The notes under the pieces were generated by a model. The model saw only the letters and a list, made by a program, of their open reading frames with translations. It was not told the origin of the DNA and did no database searches. Of a stretch of DNA of 64,000 bases, positions 1 through 7,353 are shown in pieces (the first letter of the stretch is position 1; every line of letters starts with the position of its first letter). The translations under genes and the position numbers were made by a program. Origin of the DNA: DASWIP01 sp036397635 (GTDB lineage Bacteria > Actinomycetota > AC-67); assembly GCA_036397635.1 (NCBI GenBank), contig DASWIP010000012.1:35035-99034 (forward strand), read 5' to 3'.

Positions 1-75
1 GGGCACGATGGATATCTCATCGAACCCGTACGCCCGACGACCTGCTTTGCCGATCCCGATCTCTACTTCCGCCAT
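1..75 (-). CDS. guaB3: GuaB3-family IMP dehydrogenase-related protein, N-terminus only
   Basis: Only the first 25 codons are in the window; the gene runs off the left edge. The start is ATG at 75. The peptide opens MAEVEIGIGKAGRRAYGFDE and continues ISIVP, matching the N-terminus of the actinobacterial guaB3 paralogue of IMP dehydrogenase (purine metabolism family, exact role unsettled). It lies downstream of groES in the same direction but behind a terminator, so it probably has its own promoter. Identification rests on a short, distinctive N-terminus only. Confidence 0.8.
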   Translation of the reverse strand, partial: MAEVEIGIGKAGRRAYGFDEISIVP

Positions 76-149
76 CCCCGTCCTCCTGGGCCGTCCCTTT
101 CATCAAGGGTAGCCGACGGGTCCGACCGATGCCGCCGGCGTTGTGTGGA

Positions 150-180
150 AAAGCATCAGGGGCGGCGCCCGCCGCCCCTG
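150..180 (-). terminator. Intrinsic terminator of groES
   Basis: Read on the minus strand, 20 bases after the groES stop, a perfect 10-bp stem (CAGGGGCGGC / GCCGCCCCTG) closes a 4-base loop at 157-180 and is followed by a short T-run (GCTTTTCC). This is a standard intrinsic terminator and makes groES a single-gene transcript. Confidence 0.8.
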
Positions 181-199
181 GAAGCCTTACCGTGCCGCG

Positions 200-499
200 C
201 TACTTGATGATCGCGAGCACGTCCCGCGCGGTCAGGATCAGGTAGTCCTCGCCACCGACCTTGACCTCGGTGCCGCCGTACTTGGAGTAGATGACGCGGT
301 CACCCTTCTTGACGTCCGTGGGGACGCGCGTGCCGTCCTCGAACCGGCCCGGCCCGACGGCCACGACCTCGCCCTCCTGGGGCTTCTCCTTCGCCGTGTC
401 GGGGATGATGATTCCGCTGGGGGTCTTCTGCGTCTCTTCCTCCAGCGGCTTGACGACGATACGGTCCTCGAGCGGCTCGAGGCTGAACCCCTTCGCCAT
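200..499 (-). CDS. groES: Co-chaperonin GroES (Cpn10)
   Basis: The 99-residue product has the full length and landmarks of GroES: N-terminal LEPLEDRIVVKPLE, the mobile-loop region around residues 17-32 (EETQKTPSGIIIP), the KKGDRVIYSKYGGTEVK strand and a C-terminal ILTARDVLAIIK. It forms the heptameric lid of the GroEL folding chamber in the cytoplasm. The start is ATG at 499 with an AGGGAGGG Shine-Dalgarno about 7 bases upstream. A perfect CIRCE element and a good promoter lie upstream and a terminator follows, so it is a heat-shock gene repressed by HrcA. Unusually, no groEL follows; the next gene is guaB3. Confidence 0.97.
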   Translation of the reverse strand: MAKGFSLEPLEDRIVVKPLEEETQKTPSGIIIPDTAKEKPQEGEVVAVGPGRFEDGTRVPTDVKKGDRVIYSKYGGTEVKVGGEDYLILTARDVLAIIK

Positions 500-557
500 C
501 TGCCAATCCCTCCCTGAAGTTGGTAGGCAGCAGGCTCTTGGCCTGCATGATCTCTGG

Positions 558-584
558 TTAGCACTCGGACGACCCGAGTGCTAA
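558..584. promoter_or_regulatory. CIRCE operator (HrcA binding site)
   Basis: The sequence is an exact consensus CIRCE, TTAGCACTC-N9-GAGTGCTAA, lying 59 bases upstream of the groES start and just downstream of the -10 box at 590-595. HrcA is known to repress groE operons by binding this palindrome. hrcA itself is not in the window. Confidence 0.97.
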
Positions 585-589
585 GCGGC

Positions 590-619
590 AATATAGGCCG
601 GCCCTCGCCGGGTCGTCAA
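590..619 (-). promoter_or_regulatory. Sigma-A-type promoter of groES
   Basis: On the minus strand a -35 box TTGACG (614-619) and a -10 box TATATT (590-595) are separated by 18 bp. The predicted start site, near 583, falls inside the CIRCE element, which is the expected arrangement for HrcA repression. Confidence 0.75.
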
Positions 620-720
620 GCCGAGGTGCCCCGGGTGCAGCCGCAGCCAACCGCGCGTGGAGGTGCCTGCGATCGTCGCGTTCCGCACGATCCGCCCGCC
701 CTTGGGACAGCTGTCCAGAG

Positions 721-758
721 TCGTGTGCGTGTGCAACCGGAGGTGCACACGCACACGA
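721..758. repeat. 15-bp perfect inverted repeat between tsaD and groES
   Basis: Arms TCGTGTGCGTGTGCA (721-735) and TGCACACGCACACGA (744-758) flank an 8-base loop. The gap between groES and tsaD (500-851) holds no gene; besides this it has the groES promoter and CIRCE. There is no T-tract on either side, so it may be a factor-assisted terminator for the tsaD operon or a protein-binding site. A second small palindrome, GGACAGCTGTCC, lies at 705-716. Confidence 0.6.
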
Positions 759-851
759 TCGGCCACACCGATGTGCCCGCCACGGCGACGGGATGGACTC
801 GATCGCGCCCCCCGGGACCCCAGCCCAGACCCAGGCTCCCGACGCCCGGGA

Positions 852-1853
852 TCAGCCGAGTGACCGGCTCGGATCCGCCCCGACATCCAGAGGGGTCCGC
901 TCCCCCCGCTCGAGGCGCCGGATCCCGGCCGCCGCGATCATCGCGCCGTTGTCCGTGCACAGCGCCGGCTCCGGGATGACGACGCGGAGACCGCGCTGAT
1001 CGCCCGCCTCGTGCATCAGCGCGCGCAGCCGCGAGTTCGCGGCGACTCCGCCGCCGACCACGACCTGCTCGATGCCGGTCTGCTCGACCGCGCGCAGGAT
1101 CTTGGCGACCTGAACGTCCAAGATCGCCTCCTGCACCGACGCGGCGAGGTCGGAGACGTCGAACGCCTCACCGAGAGCCTCGCGCTCGCGGATCCAGCGG
1201 ATCACCGCGGTCTTCAGGCCCGAGAACGAGAAGTCCAGGTTCGGCTCGGCCAGCATCGCGCGGGGGAATCGATACGCGGCGGGATCGCCGTCGCGCGCGA
1301 GCAGGTCGATCGCCGGCCCGCCGGGGAACCCGAGTCCGATGAAGCGCGCGATCTTGTCGAAGGCTTCGCCGGCCGCGTCGTCGATGGTCTGGCCGATGAT
1401 CTCGAACCGGCCGTGCTCGGGCATCACCGCGAGCATGGTGTGCCCGCCGGAGACGATCAGCGCCAGCACCGGCGGCTCGAGCGATCGATCGGCCAGGAAC
1501 GCGGACTCGATATGGCCTTCCAGGTGGTTCACCCCGATCATGGGGATGCTCAGCGTCGCCGCCGTCGCCTTCGCTGCCGCGAGCCCCACCAGCAAGCACC
1601 CGACCAGGCCCGGCCCGATCGTGACCGCGACCGCCTCGAGGTCCTTGCGGGTCACCTTCGCTTCCTCGAGCGCGTGCTCGATCGCCGGCGTGATCGTCAT
1701 CACGTGCGCGCGCGAGGCCAGCTCGGGCACGACCCCGCCGAAACGCGCGTGTACGTCGATCTGGGAGCTGATGATGCTCGATCGAACGGTCTGATCGTCG
1801 AGCACCGCCACGCCGGTCTCATCGCAAGACGTTTCGATCCCCAGGACGAGCAT
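852..1853 (-). CDS. tsaD: tRNA threonylcarbamoyladenosine (t6A37) transferase subunit TsaD
   Basis: TsaD moves the threonylcarbamoyl group from its AMP carrier to A37 of ANN-decoding tRNAs, working with TsaB and TsaE. The 333-residue product starts MLVLGIETSCDETGVAVLDD, has the metal-binding NHLEGH motif and the VSGGHTML segment of the Kae1/TsaD ASKHA fold. I chose the internal ATG at 1853 because it overlaps the rimI stop as ATGA; the longer reading frame up to 1925 lies inside rimI. It is the last gene of the overlapping tsaE-tsaB-rimI-tsaD run. TsaC, which makes the intermediate, is not in the window. Confidence 0.95.
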   Translation of the reverse strand: MLVLGIETSCDETGVAVLDDQTVRSSIISSQIDVHARFGGVVPELASRAHVMTITPAIEHALEEAKVTRKDLEAVAVTIGPGLVGCLLVGLAAAKATAATLSIPMIGVNHLEGHIESAFLADRSLEPPVLALIVSGGHTMLAVMPEHGRFEIIGQTIDDAAGEAFDKIARFIGLGFPGGPAIDLLARDGDPAAYRFPRAMLAEPNLDFSFSGLKTAVIRWIREREALGEAFDVSDLAASVQEAILDVQVAKILRAVEQTGIEQVVVGGGVAANSRLRALMHEAGDQRGLRVVIPEPALCTDNGAMIAAAGIRRLERGERTPLDVGADPSRSLG

Positions 1854-2386
1854 CAGCCGCCCACCGTGGAGCGGACCTTCGCCAGGCGGGCGTCCATCTC
1901 GGTGGTGCGGCAGTCCTCGATCCACATCACCAGCGCGTCCTCGCCGGTCTCGGCGTAGTAGTTCTTGCGTATCCCGACGGGGCGGAACCCGAACAACGCG
2001 TACAGCCGCTGCGCCGCCCAGTTCGCCACCCGCACCTCCAGCGCGATCGTCCGGGCGCCGCGCGCGCGCGCCTCCTCGACCAGGTTGAGCATCAAACGGC
2101 TTCCGACCCCACCGTGCTGATACGCAGGATCGACCGCGATGGTAGTGATGTGTCCCTCGTCGTCGTGCACCATCAAGCCGCCGTACCCGATCACGTCCTT
2201 GTCGTGCTGAACGACGACGTAATGCCGCGACTTACGCTGCCCGATCTCGGAGAAGAACAGCGCCGCGCTCCACGGCCGCGGATAGACCTCCCGCTCGATC
2301 GCGAGTACTTCGCGGACGTGCCGCCGCCGCATCGGCACGATCTCGATCGCCAGCGGGACCTGCGGGGGATCGCTCGGCGCCCTCAT
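1853..2386 (-). CDS. rimI: Ribosomal-protein-alanine N-acetyltransferase RimI-like (GNAT)
   Basis: The product is a 177-residue GNAT acetyltransferase: a PRPWSAALFFSEI segment, the strand TIAVDPAYQHGGVGSRLM with the acetyl-CoA pyrophosphate loop, and the C-terminal RLYALFGFRPVGIRKNYY typical of RimI. RimI acetylates the N-terminal alanine of S18 and possibly other proteins. It has about 15 extra N-terminal residues compared with many RimI proteins. The start ATG at 2386 overlaps the tsaB stop as ATGA. The tsaB-rimI-tsaD order is common in Gram-positive bacteria; the exact substrate here is inferred. Confidence 0.88.
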   Translation of the reverse strand: MRAPSDPPQVPLAIEIVPMRRRHVREVLAIEREVYPRPWSAALFFSEIGQRKSRHYVVVQHDKDVIGYGGLMVHDDEGHITTIAVDPAYQHGGVGSRLMLNLVEEARARGARTIALEVRVANWAAQRLYALFGFRPVGIRKNYYAETGEDALVMWIEDCRTTEMDARLAKVRSTVGG

Positions 2387-3132
2387 CCCGCCTCCCGCGC
2401 GCGCTTGGGGATCTTCACGCGGTTGGGCCGCTCGATCATGACACCCCGCTGCTCCCACTTGATCTCTGCGTCGGAGCGGCGCACGTACAGCGGCTCGAGC
2501 TGCTCGGGCGAGACGAAATCCTCCCGTTCGATCCGTGGGATCGCCAGCTCGACCAGCACCTCGGCCGACGGGTGCTGCCGCACCGGCGACGCGAACTCTA
2601 TCTCCTCGACGCCGCTGAATACCTCCTGGTACGCGGGCGCGCCGTCGCCGACGAGCAGCGCGTGCTCACGCCGCGCCACGACTTCGGCCACCACGTCCTC
2701 CGGCGCCATCGACGTGTAGTCGCTCTCGCGCTCGACCCCGCCGTGCACAGCGCGGTAGAAGGCCGCGAACACCTCGCCGCGCTTGGCGTCGATGCAGGGC
2801 ACGATCAGCTTGGGGGAGTAGCACACACCGAAAGCCAGCAGGTCCAGGCTCGCAACACCGATCAGCGGGATGGTCAGCGTCTGCGCGATCGTCTTCGCGG
2901 TCGCGATGCCGACGCGCATGCCGGTGAACAGGCCGGGCCCGACGTCCACGGCGACGGCACCGAGGTGCTCGAGCTGCACGCCGGTCTCTTCGCATAGCGC
3001 CGTGATCGCCGGCATCAAGAACTCGACGTGGCCGCGTCCCTGCGCCGTGGATCGGCCGGCGATGGTCCCTTCTCTCGCGCCCAGGGCGACCGAGGACATC
3101 CGCGTGGCCGTCTCGATGCCAAGCACGATCAC
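2383..3132 (-). CDS. tsaB: t6A biosynthesis protein TsaB
   Basis: TsaB is the TsaD-like partner (non-catalytic ASKHA fold) of the t6A complex. The 249-residue protein begins MIVLGIETATRMSSVALG and keeps the AVDVGPGLFTGMRVGIATAK segment that marks TsaB. It lacks the metal-binding histidine pair of TsaD, as expected. The start overlaps the tsaE stop by 4 bp and its stop overlaps rimI by 4 bp, so the group is translationally coupled. Confidence 0.94.
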   Translation of the reverse strand: MIVLGIETATRMSSVALGAREGTIAGRSTAQGRGHVEFLMPAITALCEETGVQLEHLGAVAVDVGPGLFTGMRVGIATAKTIAQTLTIPLIGVASLDLLAFGVCYSPKLIVPCIDAKRGEVFAAFYRAVHGGVERESDYTSMAPEDVVAEVVARREHALLVGDGAPAYQEVFSGVEEIEFASPVRQHPSAEVLVELAIPRIEREDFVSPEQLEPLYVRRSDAEIKWEQRGVMIERPNRVKIPKRAREAG

Positions 3133-3611
3133 CGGCCGGCCTCCTCGAGCACGTCGATGGCATCCAGCCGGTCCGCCCAGCCGTCGAGGCCGCGCAGCAC
3201 GATCGAGCGCCGCTCGTCCGCCGCGACCGTGATCTCGACCTCAAGCCGCTCGGGCGGCAACGCGACGTCCACCGCGTCGCCCCACTCGATGAACAGAACG
3301 TAGTCGGGCGAGAACACCTCCTCGTAGCCGAGGTCGATCAGCTCTTGGATCGAGTTCAAGCGGTACACGTCGACGTGGAGCACGTCCAGGTCGCCCGCGT
3401 ACTTGCGCGCCAGCACGAACGAGGGGCTGGTCACGCGCGCGGTCACGCCGAGCGCCGCGGCGGCGCCCTGCACGAACGCCGTCTTGCCCGCGCCCAGGTC
3501 GCCCGATAGCGCGACCACGTCGCCGGGCCGCAGCGCGCGCGCGACCAGGGCCGCGATCGCCCGGGTCTGCTCGGCGCCGGCCGAGGTCAGGTGCAGCTCT
3601 CGTGCGGGCAT
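3129..3611 (-). CDS. tsaE: t6A biosynthesis ATPase TsaE
   Basis: The 160-residue product is a small P-loop ATPase with Walker A GDLGAGKTAF near residues 40-50, the switch-like SPSFVLARKY segment and the DVYRLNSIQELIDLGYEE block diagnostic of TsaE. It supports turnover of the TsaB-TsaD complex in forming t6A. The start is ATG at 3611, about 55 bases after the uracil-DNA glycosylase start on the same strand, and its end overlaps tsaB by 4 bp. Confidence 0.94.
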   Translation of the reverse strand: MPARELHLTSAGAEQTRAIAALVARALRPGDVVALSGDLGAGKTAFVQGAAAALGVTARVTSPSFVLARKYAGDLDVLHVDVYRLNSIQELIDLGYEEVFSPDYVLFIEWGDAVDVALPPERLEVEITVAADERRSIVLRGLDGWADRLDAIDVLEEAGR

Positions 3612-3665
3612 GCCGTCACTCTAGAACGCGCAGCGCGCCCCAGCACAGCCGCGGGCCAGACCGAG

Positions 3666-4274
3666 TCAGAACAGGCCGAGCTGCTCGGCATCGGGGTCGG
3701 GCGGCGATCCCCTGACCTCTTCGAGCAGCTTCGCGAGCAGCCGGAAGTCGTCCTCCATCTGGCTCATCGCCGCCGACTGCCGCCCACCGTGCAGGATCGC
3801 GGCCGGATGGAACGTCGGGATCAGAACCCGTCCCCGATAGCTGAAGCGTTGCCCGCGCACGCGTGAGATGCCAACCTGCTTGCCCAGCAAGAACCGGGTC
3901 GCGAAGTTGCCGAGCGAGCAGATCACCTTCGGGTCCACGAGGTCGATCTGCTCGAGCAGCCACGGCGTGCACGCCTCGATCTCGTCGGGCTGCGGGTCCC
4001 GGTTCCCCGGGGGGCGGCATTTGAGCACGTTGCACACGTAGACCTGCTCGCGGGCCAGGCCGATGCTTTCCAGCAGCCCGTTGAGCAGCCCCCCGGCCGC
4101 GCCCACGAACGGGAGGCCTTGCCGGTCCTCGTGGAATCCCGGCGCCTCGCCGATGAACATCAGGTCGGCATTCGGATGACCCGATGCGTACACGACCTGC
4201 GTGCGCCCCTGCGCGAGCGCGCACCGCGTGCACGTCGCAGCCTCGCGCGCTGCCTCGTCGAGCGTGCGCGTCAT
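3666..4274 (-). CDS. udg: Type 4 (iron-sulfur) uracil-DNA glycosylase
   Basis: This enzyme removes uracil from DNA in base-excision repair. The 202-residue protein shows the family 4 pattern: four cluster cysteines at C15, C18, C86 and C102 (a further cysteine is C81), the active-site motif GEAPGFHED near 43-51, and TFHPAAIL near 154-161. I placed the start at ATG 4274, preceded by GGGGGAG, rather than at the longer reading frame to 4352, which would overlap the peptidase gene. It sits between tsaE and a P1 peptidase, with a 10-base gap to the latter. Confidence 0.9.
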   Translation of the reverse strand: MTRTLDEAAREAATCTRCALAQGRTQVVYASGHPNADLMFIGEAPGFHEDRQGLPFVGAAGGLLNGLLESIGLAREQVYVCNVLKCRPPGNRDPQPDEIEACTPWLLEQIDLVDPKVICSLGNFATRFLLGKQVGISRVRGQRFSYRGRVLIPTFHPAAILHGGRQSAAMSQMEDDFRLLAKLLEEVRGSPPDPDAEQLGLF

Positions 4275-4284
4275 CTCTCCCCCC

Positions 4285-5202
4285 TCACCGGGTGCCTCTC
4301 GCAGGCACCCCGTCGGCATCGGTCGCTGCTCGCACCCCGCGCCGCACCGCATCCGCGAGCGCGTCGGCGGCGAGCCGCCCTACCAGCTCAACCGGGGAAG
4401 GAAGCGTTCGCGTCGAGACCGCGAACACGGCGTCACCGTCGAACATCGTATGCACTGGGACGATCGCGCGCGCAAGGCCGGTCCCGGCCATGTGCGCGAG
4501 CCGGTACAGCTCTTCCTTGGTCAGGTCGGCGTTGGTCGCCACGCAGGCGGTGGTGGTCGAGGTGACGTTCTGATCGGGCCGGCCGAACAGCGCCGGGTCG
4601 TAGACCGGCTCGGCGCGCGCCCCGGCGATGATCGTCCCATCGGCGTCGATCACGTCGCCGACGGCGTTGCACACGGCGAGCGCCCCCACCACGACCTCAC
4701 CGAAGCCGCGCGAGGCACTGCCGAGGCCGCCGCGGCTCATGTGCTCGAACCCGGCGGACTTGCCGCAGGTGGCGCCCATGGCGGCGCCGACGCTTCCCTC
4801 GCGCCGCTCGTCGTTCGAGGCGGCTTCGCACGCAGCCTCGCCCTGCTCGGGCCCCGGCCGCACCGACGGGTCTCCGATCAGGAAGTCGTAGATCGAGGCG
4901 GCCGGCACGATCGGCACCGGGCCGAACGGTGTCGGCCAGCCGATGCCCTGCTGCTCGAGCCAGCGCATCACCCCGTAGGCTGCCGACAACCCGAACGCCG
5001 ACCCGCCGGTGAGCGCGATCGCGTGCACCTCTTGCACGCGCGTGCCCGGCCGCAGCACGTCGGTCTCGTGCGTCGCCGGCGCCCCGCCCAGGATCGCGAC
5101 CGAGCCGCGCGCGCCCGGCGGCAGCAGCACCACCGTGCAGCCGGTCAGCGCGACCGGATCGTCCCAGTGACCGACGCGGACGCCGGGCACGTCGACGATC
5201 AC
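4285..5202 (-). CDS. P1-family (DmpA/NylC-like) Ntn hydrolase or peptidase
   Basis: The 305-residue product belongs to the P1/S58 family, which self-cleaves into two chains and hydrolyses N-terminal residues or amide polymers. Landmarks are the N-terminal PGVRVGHW, ALTGGSAFGL near 63-72, GAAMGATCGK near 139-148, and VHTMFDGDAVFAVST near 250-264. By comparison with NylC, the nucleophile is probably T216 in the run TSTTTACVATNA; the residue before it is Ser instead of the usual Asn. The start ATG at 5202 overlaps the hydrolase stop by 4 bp. The substrate is unknown. Confidence 0.82.
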   Translation of the reverse strand: MIVDVPGVRVGHWDDPVALTGCTVVLLPPGARGSVAILGGAPATHETDVLRPGTRVQEVHAIALTGGSAFGLSAAYGVMRWLEQQGIGWPTPFGPVPIVPAASIYDFLIGDPSVRPGPEQGEAACEAASNDERREGSVGAAMGATCGKSAGFEHMSRGGLGSASRGFGEVVVGALAVCNAVGDVIDADGTIIAGARAEPVYDPALFGRPDQNVTSTTTACVATNADLTKEELYRLAHMAGTGLARAIVPVHTMFDGDAVFAVSTRTLPSPVELVGRLAADALADAVRRGVRAATDADGVPARGTR

Positions 5203-6236
5203 GACGGGATGACCCGGCTGATGAATCGGCGCAGATGATCGGTGACCTGCTCATGCTGCTCGAGCATCGGCATGTGCCCGGCGCCGGGCAGCACGACCAG
5301 GTTCCCGTCGGGCAGCACACGCGCGATGCGCTGCGCGGCATGCGGCGGTGTGAGCCGGTCGTGCATCCCGACCATCACCAGCACCGGCACTTCCAGCGAC
5401 GCCACGACCTCGGTGACATCCAGCGCGGCCATGGCCGGAATCAGGTTCAGCCAGGTCTCGGTCGGCGTCTCGGCGAGCAGCTCGTGCACGAAGTCCACCT
5501 GTCGCGGTGACGGGCGCGGCGCGAACCCCATCACGCGCGTCCCCAGGTACTGCAGGTCCGGCGCGCGGTGGCGGAGCCGATCCACGTGATCGCCGCGTCC
5601 GGCGAGCGCGCGCATCGCCGCTTCCTGCAGACCCTGCATCGTCGCCTCGATGCGACGGGCGAAGCCGGGCAGCATCCCGCCCATCACGTCGGCCGAGGTG
5701 GTGTCGATCAGCACCAACCCGCGCACACGCTTGGCCATCTCGTCCGGGAACAGCTGCGCGTAACGCAGCAGAGTCATCCCACCCATCGAGTGACCGACCA
5801 GCACGACATGCTCGTCGCGCGCGCATCCACGCACGACCACGTCGAGATCGCGCGCGAGCGCGTCGAGGCTCCACCCGTCTTCGGGCGGCATCCCGCTGCG
5901 CCCGTGGCCGCGCTGGTCGTACAGCACCATGCGCGCGTGTGCCGACAGGTCCTTCATCTGGTGGTGCCACGACGTCAGCGCGAGCGAGAACCCGTGGACC
6001 ATGAGCACGGTCGGGCCGGTGCCGATCTCCTCGACGTGCAGCTTGGTCCCGTCGAACGAGGCGAGCGGTCCGAGCGGCTTGCCGGCCAGCAGGCCGTAGG
6101 GCTCGTCGCCGAACGCGTCGGCGCGCGCGCGATCGCGCTTGACCCACGCCTTCTCGGCCGCGACTGTCGCCGCAACCGCCGCGCCGACGCCCAGCGCGAC
6201 CCCGCCGGCGACCCAACCGCGACGACGCTTAGCCAT
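5199..6236 (-). CDS. Membrane-anchored alpha/beta hydrolase
   Basis: The 345-residue protein has a basic N-terminus followed by one membrane segment at about residues 8-27 and then an alpha/beta-hydrolase fold. The catalytic triad appears complete: S150 in GHSMGG, D293 in GMHDRLTP and H321 in GAGHMPM. The oxyanion region HGFSLALTSW is at 81-90. Substrate and pathway cannot be read from the sequence. It overlaps alr by 8 bp and the P1 peptidase by 4 bp, so it is co-expressed with both. A similar hydrolase next to alr and tsaE is common in actinobacteria. Confidence 0.87.
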   Translation of the reverse strand: MAKRRRGWVAGGVALGVGAAVAATVAAEKAWVKRDRARADAFGDEPYGLLAGKPLGPLASFDGTKLHVEEIGTGPTVLMVHGFSLALTSWHHQMKDLSAHARMVLYDQRGHGRSGMPPEDGWSLDALARDLDVVVRGCARDEHVVLVGHSMGGMTLLRYAQLFPDEMAKRVRGLVLIDTTSADVMGGMLPGFARRIEATMQGLQEAAMRALAGRGDHVDRLRHRAPDLQYLGTRVMGFAPRPSPRQVDFVHELLAETPTETWLNLIPAMAALDVTEVVASLEVPVLVMVGMHDRLTPPHAAQRIARVLPDGNLVVLPGAGHMPMLEQHEQVTDHLRRFISRVIPS

Positions 6237-7353
6237 CCAGGTACACCCGTGGCAGCCTGGGCGACATGCGCGTCACGATCTCGTAGTTGATGGTGTTCAG
6301 CGCGGCGGCGTGCTCGTCGGCAGTGACGCGCTCGGACTCTTGTGCGCCGATCAGCACGGCCTCGTCTCCGACGGCGCAGCCGTCGTCTCCCAGGTCCACC
6401 ATGAACGAGTCCATGCACACGGTCCCGACGGCAGGATAGCGGCGGCCGCCGATCAGCACCGGCGCGCGGTTCGACAGGCCGCGCGCCCACCCGTCGGCGT
6501 AGCCCAGCGGGATCGAGGCGATCGTGGCGTCGCGCGTGGCGCGCCATGTGTGACCGTAGGACACCGCCTCGCCGGCGCTCACGCGCGTGACCCGCGCGAC
6601 GCGCGCGCGCAGTGTCATCGCCGGATCAAGGTCCACGATGCCGTCGCACTTGGGACCGGGCGAGAGCCCGTACATCGCGATCCCGAGCCTCACGGCGTCG
6701 TAGTGGGCGTCCGGCCGCGTGATCGAGGCAGCCGAGTTCGCAACGTGGCGGAACGCGGGCTCGATCCCGAGCACCGCCAGCCGCTCGCAAGTCTCGTTGA
6801 ACCGCTGCAACTGGGTGTCGATGAAAGCGTTGGTCGGATCGTCGGCGAACGCGAAGTGAGTGAAGATCGCCTCGATCTCGACCCGACCCTCCTTCGCGAT
6901 CGCGGCCGCGAGCTCCTCGGCGTGACGCCACAGGACGCCCAGCCGGTTCAGGCCGGTGTCGATCTTCAGGTGGACCCGAACGGTGCGCCCCGCGCGCTCG
7001 GCGGCTTCCCCGATCGAAACGAGTCCCTGCTCGGTGAACACCACCGGCGTGAGATCGTTCGCCAGCGCCTCGTCCAGCCGGTTCGCCGGCGCCTCGTGCA
7101 GCAGCAGCACCGGAGCGTCGATACCGGCTTCCCGCAGCCGTATCCCCTCCTCGACCAGGATCACTCCCAGCCACGTCGCACCCGCTTGCAGCGCCGCGCG
7201 CGCGACGGGGACGGCGCCGTGCCCGTAGCCGTCGGCCTTGACCACGGCCATGATCTGCGTCCCCCTGCTCAGGCGTTCACCGACGCGCGAGACGTTGCGT
7301 CGGATCGCGCCGAGGTCGACCTCGATCCACGCGGGACGAGGCGCGTCAGGCAC
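6229..7353 (-). CDS. alr: Alanine racemase
   Basis: Alr converts L-alanine to D-alanine for peptidoglycan, using PLP. The 374-residue protein carries the PLP lysine K39 in AVVKADGYGHG and the second catalytic base Y266 in AVSYGHTWR, plus HLKIDTGLNRLG near 128-139. Its length matches the family. It overlaps nnr upstream by 8 bp and the hydrolase downstream by 8 bp. Together with glmS and glmM nearby this makes a cell-wall precursor block. Confidence 0.96.
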   Translation of the reverse strand: MPDAPRPAWIEVDLGAIRRNVSRVGERLSRGTQIMAVVKADGYGHGAVPVARAALQAGATWLGVILVEEGIRLREAGIDAPVLLLHEAPANRLDEALANDLTPVVFTEQGLVSIGEAAERAGRTVRVHLKIDTGLNRLGVLWRHAEELAAAIAKEGRVEIEAIFTHFAFADDPTNAFIDTQLQRFNETCERLAVLGIEPAFRHVANSAASITRPDAHYDAVRLGIAMYGLSPGPKCDGIVDLDPAMTLRARVARVTRVSAGEAVSYGHTWRATRDATIASIPLGYADGWARGLSNRAPVLIGGRRYPAVGTVCMDSFMVDLGDDGCAVGDEAVLIGAQESERVTADEHAAALNTINYEIVTRMSPRLPRVYLDG

